Shown piece by piece: positions 31,804 to 39,810 of a stretch of 64,000 nt of DNA. Under the pieces are notes generated by a model. It made no database searches. It was not told the origin of the DNA and worked only from the letters and a program-made list of their open reading frames with translations. This stretch comes from Butyricimonas sp. Marseille-P3923 (lineage in GTDB: Bacteria > Bacteroidota > Bacteroidia > Bacteroidales > Marinifilaceae), in assembly GCF_900184685.1 (NCBI RefSeq), contig NZ_FXXL01000007.1, positions 2,232,001-2,296,000 of the forward strand. Reading direction: 5' to 3'. The first letter of the stretch is position 1. Each line of letters opens with the position of its first letter. A program made the translations under genes and the position numbers.

Positions 31804-34236
31804 ATGAAAGAGATTGCCGACATCATACAGGGAGAATTACGACAAGGTATTCCGGTCGAAATCACGGAATACAGCATTGACAGCCGTTCTATCATCACCC
31901 CGGAACACACGCTGTTCTTTGCATTAAAAGGGAATAACCACAACGGTCACGACTATATACAAACACTTTACTCTGACGGAATAAGGGCTTTCGTCATCAG
32001 TGAATACCGGGCGGAATTCGACCATCTTCCGGAAGCGAATTTCATCCTAGTCAAAGATGTCCTAACAGCCCTACAACAACTGGCCGCCTATCATCGCAAA
32101 CAATCACGGGCGGAAGTAATCGGTATCACGGGAAGCAACGGCAAAACGGTCGTGAAAGAGTGGTTGTATCAATTATTGGCTAACGACCACACCGTGTATC
32201 GCAGCCCCCGGAGTTACAACTCGCAAGTCGGCGTACCGCTCTCTTTGCTAGGAATCGACACGAAAGCAGACATCGCCATTATCGAGGCAGGTATATCCCA
32301 AAAGGGAGAAATGCAACGACTCCAACATATGATTCGTCCGGATATCGGGATATTCACGCATCTGGGTGATGCCCACGACGAGAATTTCTCTTCCCGGGAA
32401 GAGAAACTGGCGGAAAAAGCCCGCTTGTTCGCCACGTGCCGCTGGATAATCGGACAAGCGGGAGATGCCATGCAATTCATCCGCACACAAGTACCTTCCA
32501 CCACTTCACTCTTCACGTGGAGCGAAGAAATAGAAGCCGACGTACAAGTGCAAACCGTGAATATGGCTCTCGACCACCGGAAAGTGAAAGTTACACACGG
32601 GCAACAGTCGTTCATTCTTGACATCCCGTTCGCCGACATCGCTTCACTCGAGAACTGCATGAACGCGGTCTGCGTCTTACTGCTGAAAAAATACGCTCCC
32701 GAAGTCATCGCTTCCCGGGTAGCACAACTCTCGGCAATAGCCATGCGCCTTGAAATCAAGGAAGGCATCAACAATTGCACGCTCGTGAACGACTACTATA
32801 ACTCGGACCCTTCTTCGTTTCAGTTAGCCTTAAACATTCTGGCTACACAAGACGCCTCGAGAGAACGGGTAGTCATCCTTTCCGATTTCATGGATTCCGG
32901 CAAAGAAGCCGACGATTTATATCCTTCCATTGCCGAAACGCTACGACAAGCCAATGTTTCGCTATTTATCGGTATCGGTAAACATTTAAGTGACCACCGC
33001 CATGACTTCGCCCCCAATTCCCGCTTTTACGAGGACACGGAACATTTCCTGCGCCAAGAAGAACGGGAGAATTTCAAAGAGCAAGTCATTCTGATAAAAG
33101 GGGCACGGGTATTCCAATTCGAATTTATCGCCGGATTCCTGCAAAAACAATCCCACGGTACGATACTGGAAGTCGATTTGGACGCCATGGTTCACAACCT
33201 GAATCATTTCCGTTCCCTGACCGACGCACACATCGCCGTCATGGTGAAAGCGTTCTCGTACGGAAGCGGCTCCCGGGAAATTGCCTCTCTCTTGCAATAC
33301 CATCGGGTGGACTATCTCATGGTGGCATTCGCGGACGAGGGCATTGAATTACGTGCCGCGGGAATCACCATTCCTATCGCCGTGATGAATCCCGAACGGG
33401 AGGCGTTCGATAATATGGTCATGTTCAACCTCGAACCGGAAATATATGCCTTGGATATTCTTGAAGACTTCAATCGTTCACTGGCAAAACACGGCATCAA
33501 ACGTTTTCCCGTGCATATCAAACTGAACACGGGCATGAACCGCTCTGGTTTTGACGAGAGAGATTTACCCCGGTTGTTGGACTTCTTCCGCTCGGAACGC
33601 TCCGTCTATATCCGGTCAATCTTCTCGCACCTCGCCGGAAGTGACGAAACGGCACACGATGAATTCACGCTGGGGCAAATCCAATTATTCGAGCGCATGA
33701 CGGAACGTATACAAGCCCGATTCGATTACAAGATATGGCGCCATATCTTGAACTCCGCGGGAATCGAACGTTTTCCGCAATATCATTTTGACATGGTGCG
33801 CCTCGGCATAGGACTACACGGCATCAGTGCCACCAATGCCCCCCTCCAACCCGTGAGCAGTTTCAAGACATACATCTCCTCTATCCGGGAAGTAGCAGAA
33901 GGACAATCCATCGGGTACGGTCGTAAAAGTTTTACCACCCGTCCCTCCCGTATCGCGGTCATTACCGTGGGATACGCCGACGGTCTGAACCGCCACTTGA
34001 GCAATCGTGTCGGACACGTCTTCGTGAAAGGGAAACGGGTACCCATCATCGGGAATATCTGCATGGATACCTGCATGATTGACGTCACCGACACGGATGC
34101 CACCATCGGTGATGAAGTGGAAATATTCGGGAAACACATCCCCGTTACCGAACTGGCGGAACAACTGGGTACCATCCCTTATGAAATTCTCACGGGTATT
34201 TCCCACCGCGTGAAACGGGTATATTACAAGGAATAA
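31804..34236 (+). CDS. murF-alr: Fused UDP-MurNAc-tripeptide:D-Ala-D-Ala ligase / alanine racemase
   Basis: An 810-residue two-enzyme fusion. Residues 1 to about 450 are MurF: ATP loop EVIGITGSNGKTVVKEW, NNHNGHDY, NSQVGVPLSLL, and LVNDYYNSDPSSF. The rest is PLP-dependent alanine racemase: VMVKAFSYGSGSREIA with the cofactor Lys, LNTGMNRSGF, GIGLHGISATN and RPSRIAVITVGYADGLNRHL, ending with GNICMDTCMIDVTD. It makes D-Ala and adds D-Ala-D-Ala to the peptidoglycan precursor. This fusion is known in Bacteroidetes. ATG 31804 is the start; the longer frame from TTG 31777 is repeat sequence. Confidence 0.96.
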   Translation: MKEIADIIQGELRQGIPVEITEYSIDSRSIITPEHTLFFALKGNNHNGHDYIQTLYSDGIRAFVISEYRAEFDHLPEANFILVKDVLTALQQLAAYHRKQSRAEVIGITGSNGKTVVKEWLYQLLANDHTVYRSPRSYNSQVGVPLSLLGIDTKADIAIIEAGISQKGEMQRLQHMIRPDIGIFTHLGDAHDENFSSREEKLAEKARLFATCRWIIGQAGDAMQFIRTQVPSTTSLFTWSEEIEADVQVQTVNMALDHRKVKVTHGQQSFILDIPFADIASLENCMNAVCVLLLKKYAPEVIASRVAQLSAIAMRLEIKEGINNCTLVNDYYNSDPSSFQLALNILATQDASRERVVILSDFMDSGKEADDLYPSIAETLRQANVSLFIGIGKHLSDHRHDFAPNSRFYEDTEHFLRQEERENFKEQVILIKGARVFQFEFIAGFLQKQSHGTILEVDLDAMVHNLNHFRSLTDAHIAVMVKAFSYGSGSREIASLLQYHRVDYLMVAFADEGIELRAAGITIPIAVMNPEREAFDNMVMFNLEPEIYALDILEDFNRSLAKHGIKRFPVHIKLNTGMNRSGFDERDLPRLLDFFRSERSVYIRSIFSHLAGSDETAHDEFTLGQIQLFERMTERIQARFDYKIWRHILNSAGIERFPQYHFDMVRLGIGLHGISATNAPLQPVSSFKTYISSIREVAEGQSIGYGRKSFTTRPSRIAVITVGYADGLNRHLSNRVGHVFVKGKRVPIIGNICMDTCMIDVTDTDATIGDEVEIFGKHIPVTELAEQLGTIPYEILTGISHRVKRVYYKE

Positions 34237-34270
34237 AGCAGTAAAACAATCACCATAAAATAACAAGTCT

Positions 34271-35551
34271 ATGAAACAAGGAATAACTCTTATCGCCTGC
34301 ATGGTATTGCTCTTACAAGCGAACTCCTCGTGGGCTCAATTCGACAAGTATTTCCACAACAAAACATTACGCATGGATTATGCCCATTGTGGCGACAGTC
34401 AGAATGAAGAAATTTATTTCGAGGAACTTCTCGAAGAACCCTACTGGGGTGGTTCTAAGGTTAATTTAATTGACACCATGTTCTACGGGAATTACTACGT
34501 GAACGTGTACGACGTAGCCACCAACCAACTCATTTATTCCCGCGGGTACTGTACCCTTTTCGGCGAATGGCAAACCACTGACGAGGCGAAGACAACACGC
34601 CGTTGCTGCTTGGAAACCGTCGTGATGCCCTTCCCGAAAAATGACGTTCGCATCGAGATATGCAGCCGGAACAAGAAAGGCAAACTCGTGAAGAAATTCG
34701 AATACGCCGTGGATGTTGACAGCTATTTTATCAAAAAAGACCGTCGCTTACAATACCCCACGTTCGACGTTCTCTACACCGGTAACCCCGCCCATAAAGT
34801 AGACATCGTACTTCTTCCCGAAGGATACACAGCGGAAGAAATGGAGCAATTCAAAGCAGATTGCCAACGCTTCGTGGAAGGGTTATTCAGTTTCTCCCCT
34901 TATAAAGAGAATCGTAACCGCTTTAATGTCCGTGCCGTACTCGCTCCTTCACAGGAATCCGGTGTTGACATCCCCGGTGAATACATCTGGAAAAACACGA
35001 TATTGAATTCGTCATTCTATACCTTCGATTCCGAACGGTATATCATGACTTACGACCACAAAAGCCTACGGGACCTTGCCGCCAATGTGCCTTACGACTT
35101 TATTTATATCATCGCCAATACTCAGAAATACGGCGGAGGCGCTATTTACAACCACTACGGCATCAGCATTAACGGCAACCTGCACGCCGCCAAAGTTTAC
35201 GTCCACGAGTTCGGACATCTTTTTGCCGGTCTGGGCGACGAATATGTCGAAATCGGCAGTTCTTACAACGACATGTACCCCAAAGGCGTCGAACCTTGGG
35301 AACCCAACTTAACCACCCTTGTCAATTTCAACAAGAAATGGAAAGACATGCTCGACAAGGATACCCCGGTCCCGACTCCTATCGATCGCCAAAACCTGAA
35401 AAAACTCGGTGTCTATGAAGGCGGCGGTTACGTTGAAAAAGGAGTCTACCGCCCCGTTCCCGACTGTCTGATGAACACCCTATCCGGCAACGACTTCTGT
35501 CCGGTTTGCACTCGTGCGATTAAGAAACAAATAGATTTTTATACTCGATAA
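34271..35551 (+). CDS. M64 family (IgA peptidase-like) zinc metallopeptidase, secreted
   Basis: A 426-residue exported protein with signal peptide MKQGITLIACMVLLLQANSSWA. An N-terminal beta domain (about 30-150) is followed by the M64 catalytic domain: VDIVLLPEGYTAEEMEQFKADCQRFVEGLFS, YGGGAIYNHYGI and the zinc site VHEFGHLFAGLGDEY. Peptidase M64 was named for a Clostridium IgA protease; most members have unknown targets. It lies 34 bases after murF-alr and is likely co-transcribed. A bidirectional-type hairpin follows at 35573-35621. Confidence 0.9.
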   Translation: MKQGITLIACMVLLLQANSSWAQFDKYFHNKTLRMDYAHCGDSQNEEIYFEELLEEPYWGGSKVNLIDTMFYGNYYVNVYDVATNQLIYSRGYCTLFGEWQTTDEAKTTRRCCLETVVMPFPKNDVRIEICSRNKKGKLVKKFEYAVDVDSYFIKKDRRLQYPTFDVLYTGNPAHKVDIVLLPEGYTAEEMEQFKADCQRFVEGLFSFSPYKENRNRFNVRAVLAPSQESGVDIPGEYIWKNTILNSSFYTFDSERYIMTYDHKSLRDLAANVPYDFIYIIANTQKYGGGAIYNHYGISINGNLHAAKVYVHEFGHLFAGLGDEYVEIGSSYNDMYPKGVEPWEPNLTTLVNFNKKWKDMLDKDTPVPTPIDRQNLKKLGVYEGGGYVEKGVYRPVPDCLMNTLSGNDFCPVCTRAIKKQIDFYTR

Positions 35552-35572
35552 CACCGTTATCACATTAAAACT

Positions 35573-35626
35573 GTACCTTCAAAGGAACGTTTTTAGGCAT
35601 AAATTGTTCTTTTGAAGGTACGTTTT
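35573..35626 (+). terminator. Terminator hairpin between M64 and TlpA-like genes
   Basis: Stem GTACCTTCAAAGGAAC (35573-35588) with GTTCTTTTGAAGGTAC (35606-35621), 16 pairs counting one G-T, followed by GTTTT. It lies between convergent genes and may serve both. Confidence 0.75.
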
Positions 35627-35647
35627 ACATTCCCTCCCTCAAACACC

Positions 35648-36742
35648 TCATAATAAACCTTGTACACAAGTCCTTATATTTTCCCCTCTCACGTAACTCC
35701 CCACGATCCTATTGGTAGCATCCAACACGAAAACAGAAGGTACCGCACTAATCTTATACAACTGTGCGGCAGACGATTGCCAACCTTTCAAGTCCGACAC
35801 GTGCCTCCACGTCAAGCCGTCTTCCTTGATCGCTTTCAACCAAGCCTCCCGGTTTGAATCCAATGACACGCTGATAATTTCCAATCCCCGATCCTTGAAC
35901 TCGTGATATATTGCCACCATGTTAGGATTCTCCGCACGGCAAGGTCCACACCACGATGCCCAGAAATCCAGTATTTTCACCTTCGCTTTCACCGAATAAA
36001 GAGATAACGAATCCCCTTCCGGTGTCAGTAATGTAAAATCGGGAGCTATTTCCCCCTTCGCTGTTATTTTCGCCTCCAAATAACGCTGAGTGATAATCTT
36101 CCCGTAAGGAGTATCCTTCATCTCGTCACTCAATAAATCATACATCGGCTTCAATCGCTCGAATCTCATTCTCGGGTTCTGTTTGAACACGACATACAAC
36201 CCGGGTAAGCTATTCCCTTGTTCCTTCAAAAAACGGAATTCACTTTCCCTGTAAATAGAATCCAACGCATCATTTCTTTCTATCAACCGACGACAAGTCT
36301 CCCGCTCCCCCGCTTTTCGTGCCTCTGCAAAAGCCTTTTCCAACTCGGGCATCTCTTTATATATATCCGCCTTTTGCATCATAAATTCATTATAACTCTT
36401 CTGAAGCCCGCCCCCGTTCACTTCCGATTGCTCGAATTGCCCCTTATTCAAATAAATATGAAAAGATTGATTCTCCAAAAACAAAGGCAACACCTGACGT
36501 CTTGATTTCCCTTGTACTTGTGCAATTAAAGGCCGCGGGACACTCCCTTCAAATCTAAATATCCCAGACTCGACAACCGCCACTCCTAACGTATCCCATC
36601 GACCTTCAATATTTCGAGCCGTAAGAAAAAGTGTATCCCCCTCCATTCCATCAACCTCTCCAAAAACGATAAACTTCTGTTGTTCTACACACCCGAACAA
36701 TAAACTCAAACAAAAAACAATAAAAGATATTCTTCTCATCAT
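35648..36742 (-). CDS. TlpA-like thioredoxin-fold lipoprotein with DUF4369 domain
   Basis: A 364-residue lipoprotein (lipobox LFGC, Cys near residue 18) with an N-terminal beta domain of DUF4369 type (about 25-115), a charged helical middle, and a C-terminal thioredoxin fold: ILDFWASWCGPCRAENPNMVAIYHEF, with active site CGPC, and the cis-Pro in ISAVPSVFVLD. It probably keeps cysteines of exported proteins reduced or acts as a peroxidase-like reductase. Such proteins often accompany SusC/SusD loci driven by ECF sigma/FecR in this group; here a terminator at 36829-36866 separates it from that locus. Confidence 0.88.
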   Translation of the reverse strand: MMRRISFIVFCLSLLFGCVEQQKFIVFGEVDGMEGDTLFLTARNIEGRWDTLGVAVVESGIFRFEGSVPRPLIAQVQGKSRRQVLPLFLENQSFHIYLNKGQFEQSEVNGGGLQKSYNEFMMQKADIYKEMPELEKAFAEARKAGERETCRRLIERNDALDSIYRESEFRFLKEQGNSLPGLYVVFKQNPRMRFERLKPMYDLLSDEMKDTPYGKIITQRYLEAKITAKGEIAPDFTLLTPEGDSLSLYSVKAKVKILDFWASWCGPCRAENPNMVAIYHEFKDRGLEIISVSLDSNREAWLKAIKEDGLTWRHVSDLKGWQSSAAQLYKISAVPSVFVLDATNRIVGSYVRGENIRTCVQGLL

Positions 36743-36828
36743 ACATCTGTTTTAATACACGGTAATCACATCAAATAAAAGACAGTTGTAAACACCCGAA
36801 AGTACTATTCCGGCAACAAATTATTCCT

Positions 36829-36866
36829 AAAAACTCTCTCCGTCAGCTAAGCCGACGGAGAGAGTT
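36829..36866 (-). terminator. Terminator after the SusC/SusD-locus lipoprotein gene
   Basis: Perfect 13-bp stem AACTCTCTCCGTC (36832-36844) / GACGGAGAGAGTT (36854-36866) with a nine-base loop; on the minus strand it runs into TTTTT. Confidence 0.85.
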
Positions 36867-36900
36867 CAAATCTCAACTATCAATACCTCCTAAAAATACA

Positions 36901-38283
36901 TCAATCTCCCCCGGTAAATGCCCAATCGGACTTGTAAGCCCAACGGGAAGGACATCGCTCCAGTACCATTCTCAACCTTCTCACTTGATCGACAGAGAGA
37001 GAATTCTTGTAACTATACATATCCAGCACATTAAAGGACGTGAAATACTCCATGGGACGAGTCGGATCATTCTCCGGTTGACCATCCAGATTATTTCCTT
37101 TATAAACAGTGGGATAATAACCATAGTCAAAACTATAAGTATCCGGACAATAGTCGCTATCCCCATCCGGGTTCAAATAACTATACTTGTCACACCTCGT
37201 TTGAAGTATCCCGAAATACTCCGCCACCGGAGTTGCCAGACTAAATTCATTCTTCCCTTGCACTGTTGACGGGGACAACAAAGCCGCCAAATTCACCATA
37301 AATCCGACATCACGACAATCCGTTACATCATTTACCGTGAAACGATCCATATGTTTCATGGTCAATCCCGGGATAGATTCCAAATCATAGTCGGAATGTA
37401 TCACCGAAGGAGCCAACATCCTGTACGATGTCGAAGCACCCGTCGTTGAAGTCGAAGTCGTGAATCTCGCAACCCAGATATTCATATACTTATTCGGGTC
37501 CCAGATAAGCGTTTTCTTCTTATTCAAAATATAGGCCAAATACTGGGTAGTCTTCGTGGAGGAAGTTCCCATTGCCGTGAAATCGGCTGCCGAAATATCC
37601 ACGATATTCTTTCCGGGCTCCTGCATTTTCAACCCGTTGTAATCATAGGTCGCCAATTTAAACACGACCTTCGCGTTTCCGGCATTCGGGTCTGTCGTGA
37701 TCTTCCGGTTAAAAGCATCGGACACCCGCTGAAGTTGCCCTTCCAAAAATTCCACGCTCAAATCATAACCGGGAGCAGCCGTGGCAGGAGGCACGAGTAT
37801 ATGGAAAACAACCGGAATCACGATCTCCTCGTAACTCTCGTCCGGCAACTCCCGAATCGTGATATCCAACCGATTACTTTCAAGATTTCCCCCTTTCGCG
37901 TAAAATTGCAACACCGTCCCCGGGACATCCGTCGTCGTGGAATAATAATTACCTTCCACCACCTTACCATTCCCGTCATACACTTTCACGTAGTCCGCCG
38001 GCAACTGATCCGAAGGAACCAAAAACTCTTCCTCGATCTCTTTCCCGTAAAATTCTTTCGTGTCTTCATCCCGACCATACGCCATCACCTTTCTCTTGGC
38101 ATACACGAAAGTACGGAAACCCATCTTATTGACTCCATTAGGCACTAACGTCTTATGATCTCCGCGCAACTCGATTCTTGAAATTTCATCCGGTGAAATA
38201 TTCAAATCAAAAATCACACTCTCTTCTTTTTCACACGAGGTCAAAAACAACATCGTGATTAAAAAAACGATTATATATCTCAT
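36901..38283 (-). CDS. Metzincin-like lipoprotein with lost zinc site (pseudo-protease)
   Basis: A 460-residue lipoprotein (MRYIIVFLITMLFLTSC, start ATG 38283) resembling the Bacteroidetes zinc-dependent metalloproteinase lipoproteins of the pappalysin/metzincin type. The fold marks remain: VIPVVFHILVPP, YLNIWV-like MNIWVARF, a Cys-containing loop RCDKYSY...SDYCPDTYSF, and a Met-turn-like NVLDMYSY followed by LSVDQVRRLRMVLERC. The site expected to read HExxHxxGxxH reads TPVAEYFGILQ at residues 351-361: all three His and the Glu are replaced while the Gly and the hydrophobic spacing stay. It likely binds a protein or peptide for the SusCD pair just upstream, without cutting it. Assignment of fold is by pattern. 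Confidence 0.7.
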   Translation of the reverse strand: MRYIIVFLITMLFLTSCEKEESVIFDLNISPDEISRIELRGDHKTLVPNGVNKMGFRTFVYAKRKVMAYGRDEDTKEFYGKEIEEEFLVPSDQLPADYVKVYDGNGKVVEGNYYSTTTDVPGTVLQFYAKGGNLESNRLDITIRELPDESYEEIVIPVVFHILVPPATAAPGYDLSVEFLEGQLQRVSDAFNRKITTDPNAGNAKVVFKLATYDYNGLKMQEPGKNIVDISAADFTAMGTSSTKTTQYLAYILNKKKTLIWDPNKYMNIWVARFTTSTSTTGASTSYRMLAPSVIHSDYDLESIPGLTMKHMDRFTVNDVTDCRDVGFMVNLAALLSPSTVQGKNEFSLATPVAEYFGILQTRCDKYSYLNPDGDSDYCPDTYSFDYGYYPTVYKGNNLDGQPENDPTRPMEYFTSFNVLDMYSYKNSLSVDQVRRLRMVLERCPSRWAYKSDWAFTGGD

Positions 38284-38303
38284 AATATTCTCATTTACAT
38301 TTA

Positions 38304-39800
38304 TTACTTCCAACCCGGATTCTGGGGTATATTATTGTACATCAACTCGTAATCGGCAGGTAGTGGGAACGTGTACCTGTAATCGTCACTTTCCAAAGTG
38401 TACGTTTTCACTTCATTCGTCGCCTCGTCTTTTGCCTGACGCGTAACTTTTACCCCTGTCCGTTTCATATCCAGCCAATTCATCTGCTCCTCGTAAGCGA
38501 ACTCCTTACGACGTTCTTTCAGAATCTCACCGATCACGTCATTACCTGTATACCCCGTGTATCCCGGAATTTTGCTACGCTTGAACTCGTTCAGTAATTC
38601 CAGCGCCCCATCTTTCCCTTGACGGGCAAGAGCTTCCGCTTCAATCAACATCAAATCGGAATAACGGAATAAAACATGCACATCGTTAGCGCTATGATCA
38701 TCCGTCGCCTGCCACCTCGTCACGTATATTTTACCATCAATCTCCTTGAAATAAACTTCGCGACGGATATCATTCGCATCATACAAGCCGTACAATTCCT
38801 CGGAAGGACATTGTACCAACAACTGTTCCGGTCTTCCCCATGGAGCGTAATCATTCCCCCCGTAAGCGTATATCGCGAAACGCAATAAAGCGAACTTATG
38901 CGGTTTCGTCGTACCTTTCCCGAAAGGAACCGTCGTCAACTCGAATTGTTCGTCTACCGTATTTTCTACACGTTCATTTTTTCTAGCCTCCTTCGCGTAA
39001 TATTCCGCCTTACTCCAATCATCATCTTCCGCCGCACAAGACTCTGCTTTAAATTGATATGTTTGAGCGAGAATAGCGTATATTATCCTTTTATTAAAAA
39101 ATATATTCCAAGCTTCGTCAGGCACTGTTTCATATGCGAGAACATCCATGAGCTCCCCGATTAGCTTCGCGTACAAATCCGTCTGTTTCCATCTTTTCCC
39201 GCCTTGAACCACATCGGCATCAAAATTAAAGGGGATACCGTACTCGTTTTTGTCATATGGAGCAAACAACTGATTCAACCGAAGTAAATAATAAGCTCTG
39301 ATCACCCTCGCTTCTCCCGATATCCTCTCGCCATCCGTTTTATTATAATCCGGCACATTCTCCAAATCTTTCAACACCATATTAATGTACCCGATAGAAA
39401 CAAAGACCTCCTTCCATAGCTCACTTGGAAATAAATATCCTTCCCAGTTCTTAATCTCCCCGTATTCCTTTACAAAATTCTGACCACCGCGGGCAGGATT
39501 GGCAAAATCGTCAAAAAGGAAATTAACCATATCCAAATCGTTCGTGTATAAAATGGACGATACATTATTACGCCTCGTGAACGGGTACTGCACGTATTCA
39601 TCATTAAACCGTACACCATTACTCACGTATCCCTTGCAATAACTCGAGGATGTTGTCGCAAACAACAACGTGGACATAGCATCCCGGACATCACTGATAG
39701 TATAAACTACTTTCGTATTTTTAGGAGGCATATCCAAAAAGTCAGCACACGCCCCGCAGAAAAACACCATGACAAACAATAAAAATATATTTCTTTTCAT
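38304..39800 (-). CDS. SusD/RagB family nutrient-binding lipoprotein
   Basis: A 498-residue surface lipoprotein (lipobox FCGAC, ATG 39800) of the SusD/RagB family: early CADFLDMPPKNTK, SGEARVIRAYYLLRLNQLFAPYDKNEYGIPF with TPR helices, and LFRYSDLMLIEAEALARQGKDGALELLNEFKRSKIPGY followed by ILKERRKEFAYEEQMNWLDMKRTG. It forms the lid of the SusC transporter encoded 10 bases upstream. The ligand may be a glycan or peptide; RagB relatives bind peptides, and the downstream protease-like lipoprotein favours protein or peptide uptake, as inference. Confidence 0.93.
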   Translation of the reverse strand: MKRNIFLLFVMVFFCGACADFLDMPPKNTKVVYTISDVRDAMSTLLFATTSSSYCKGYVSNGVRFNDEYVQYPFTRRNNVSSILYTNDLDMVNFLFDDFANPARGGQNFVKEYGEIKNWEGYLFPSELWKEVFVSIGYINMVLKDLENVPDYNKTDGERISGEARVIRAYYLLRLNQLFAPYDKNEYGIPFNFDADVVQGGKRWKQTDLYAKLIGELMDVLAYETVPDEAWNIFFNKRIIYAILAQTYQFKAESCAAEDDDWSKAEYYAKEARKNERVENTVDEQFELTTVPFGKGTTKPHKFALLRFAIYAYGGNDYAPWGRPEQLLVQCPSEELYGLYDANDIRREVYFKEIDGKIYVTRWQATDDHSANDVHVLFRYSDLMLIEAEALARQGKDGALELLNEFKRSKIPGYTGYTGNDVIGEILKERRKEFAYEEQMNWLDMKRTGVKVTRQAKDEATNEVKTYTLESDDYRYTFPLPADYELMYNNIPQNPGWK

Positions 39801-39810
39801 AACCTTCAAA

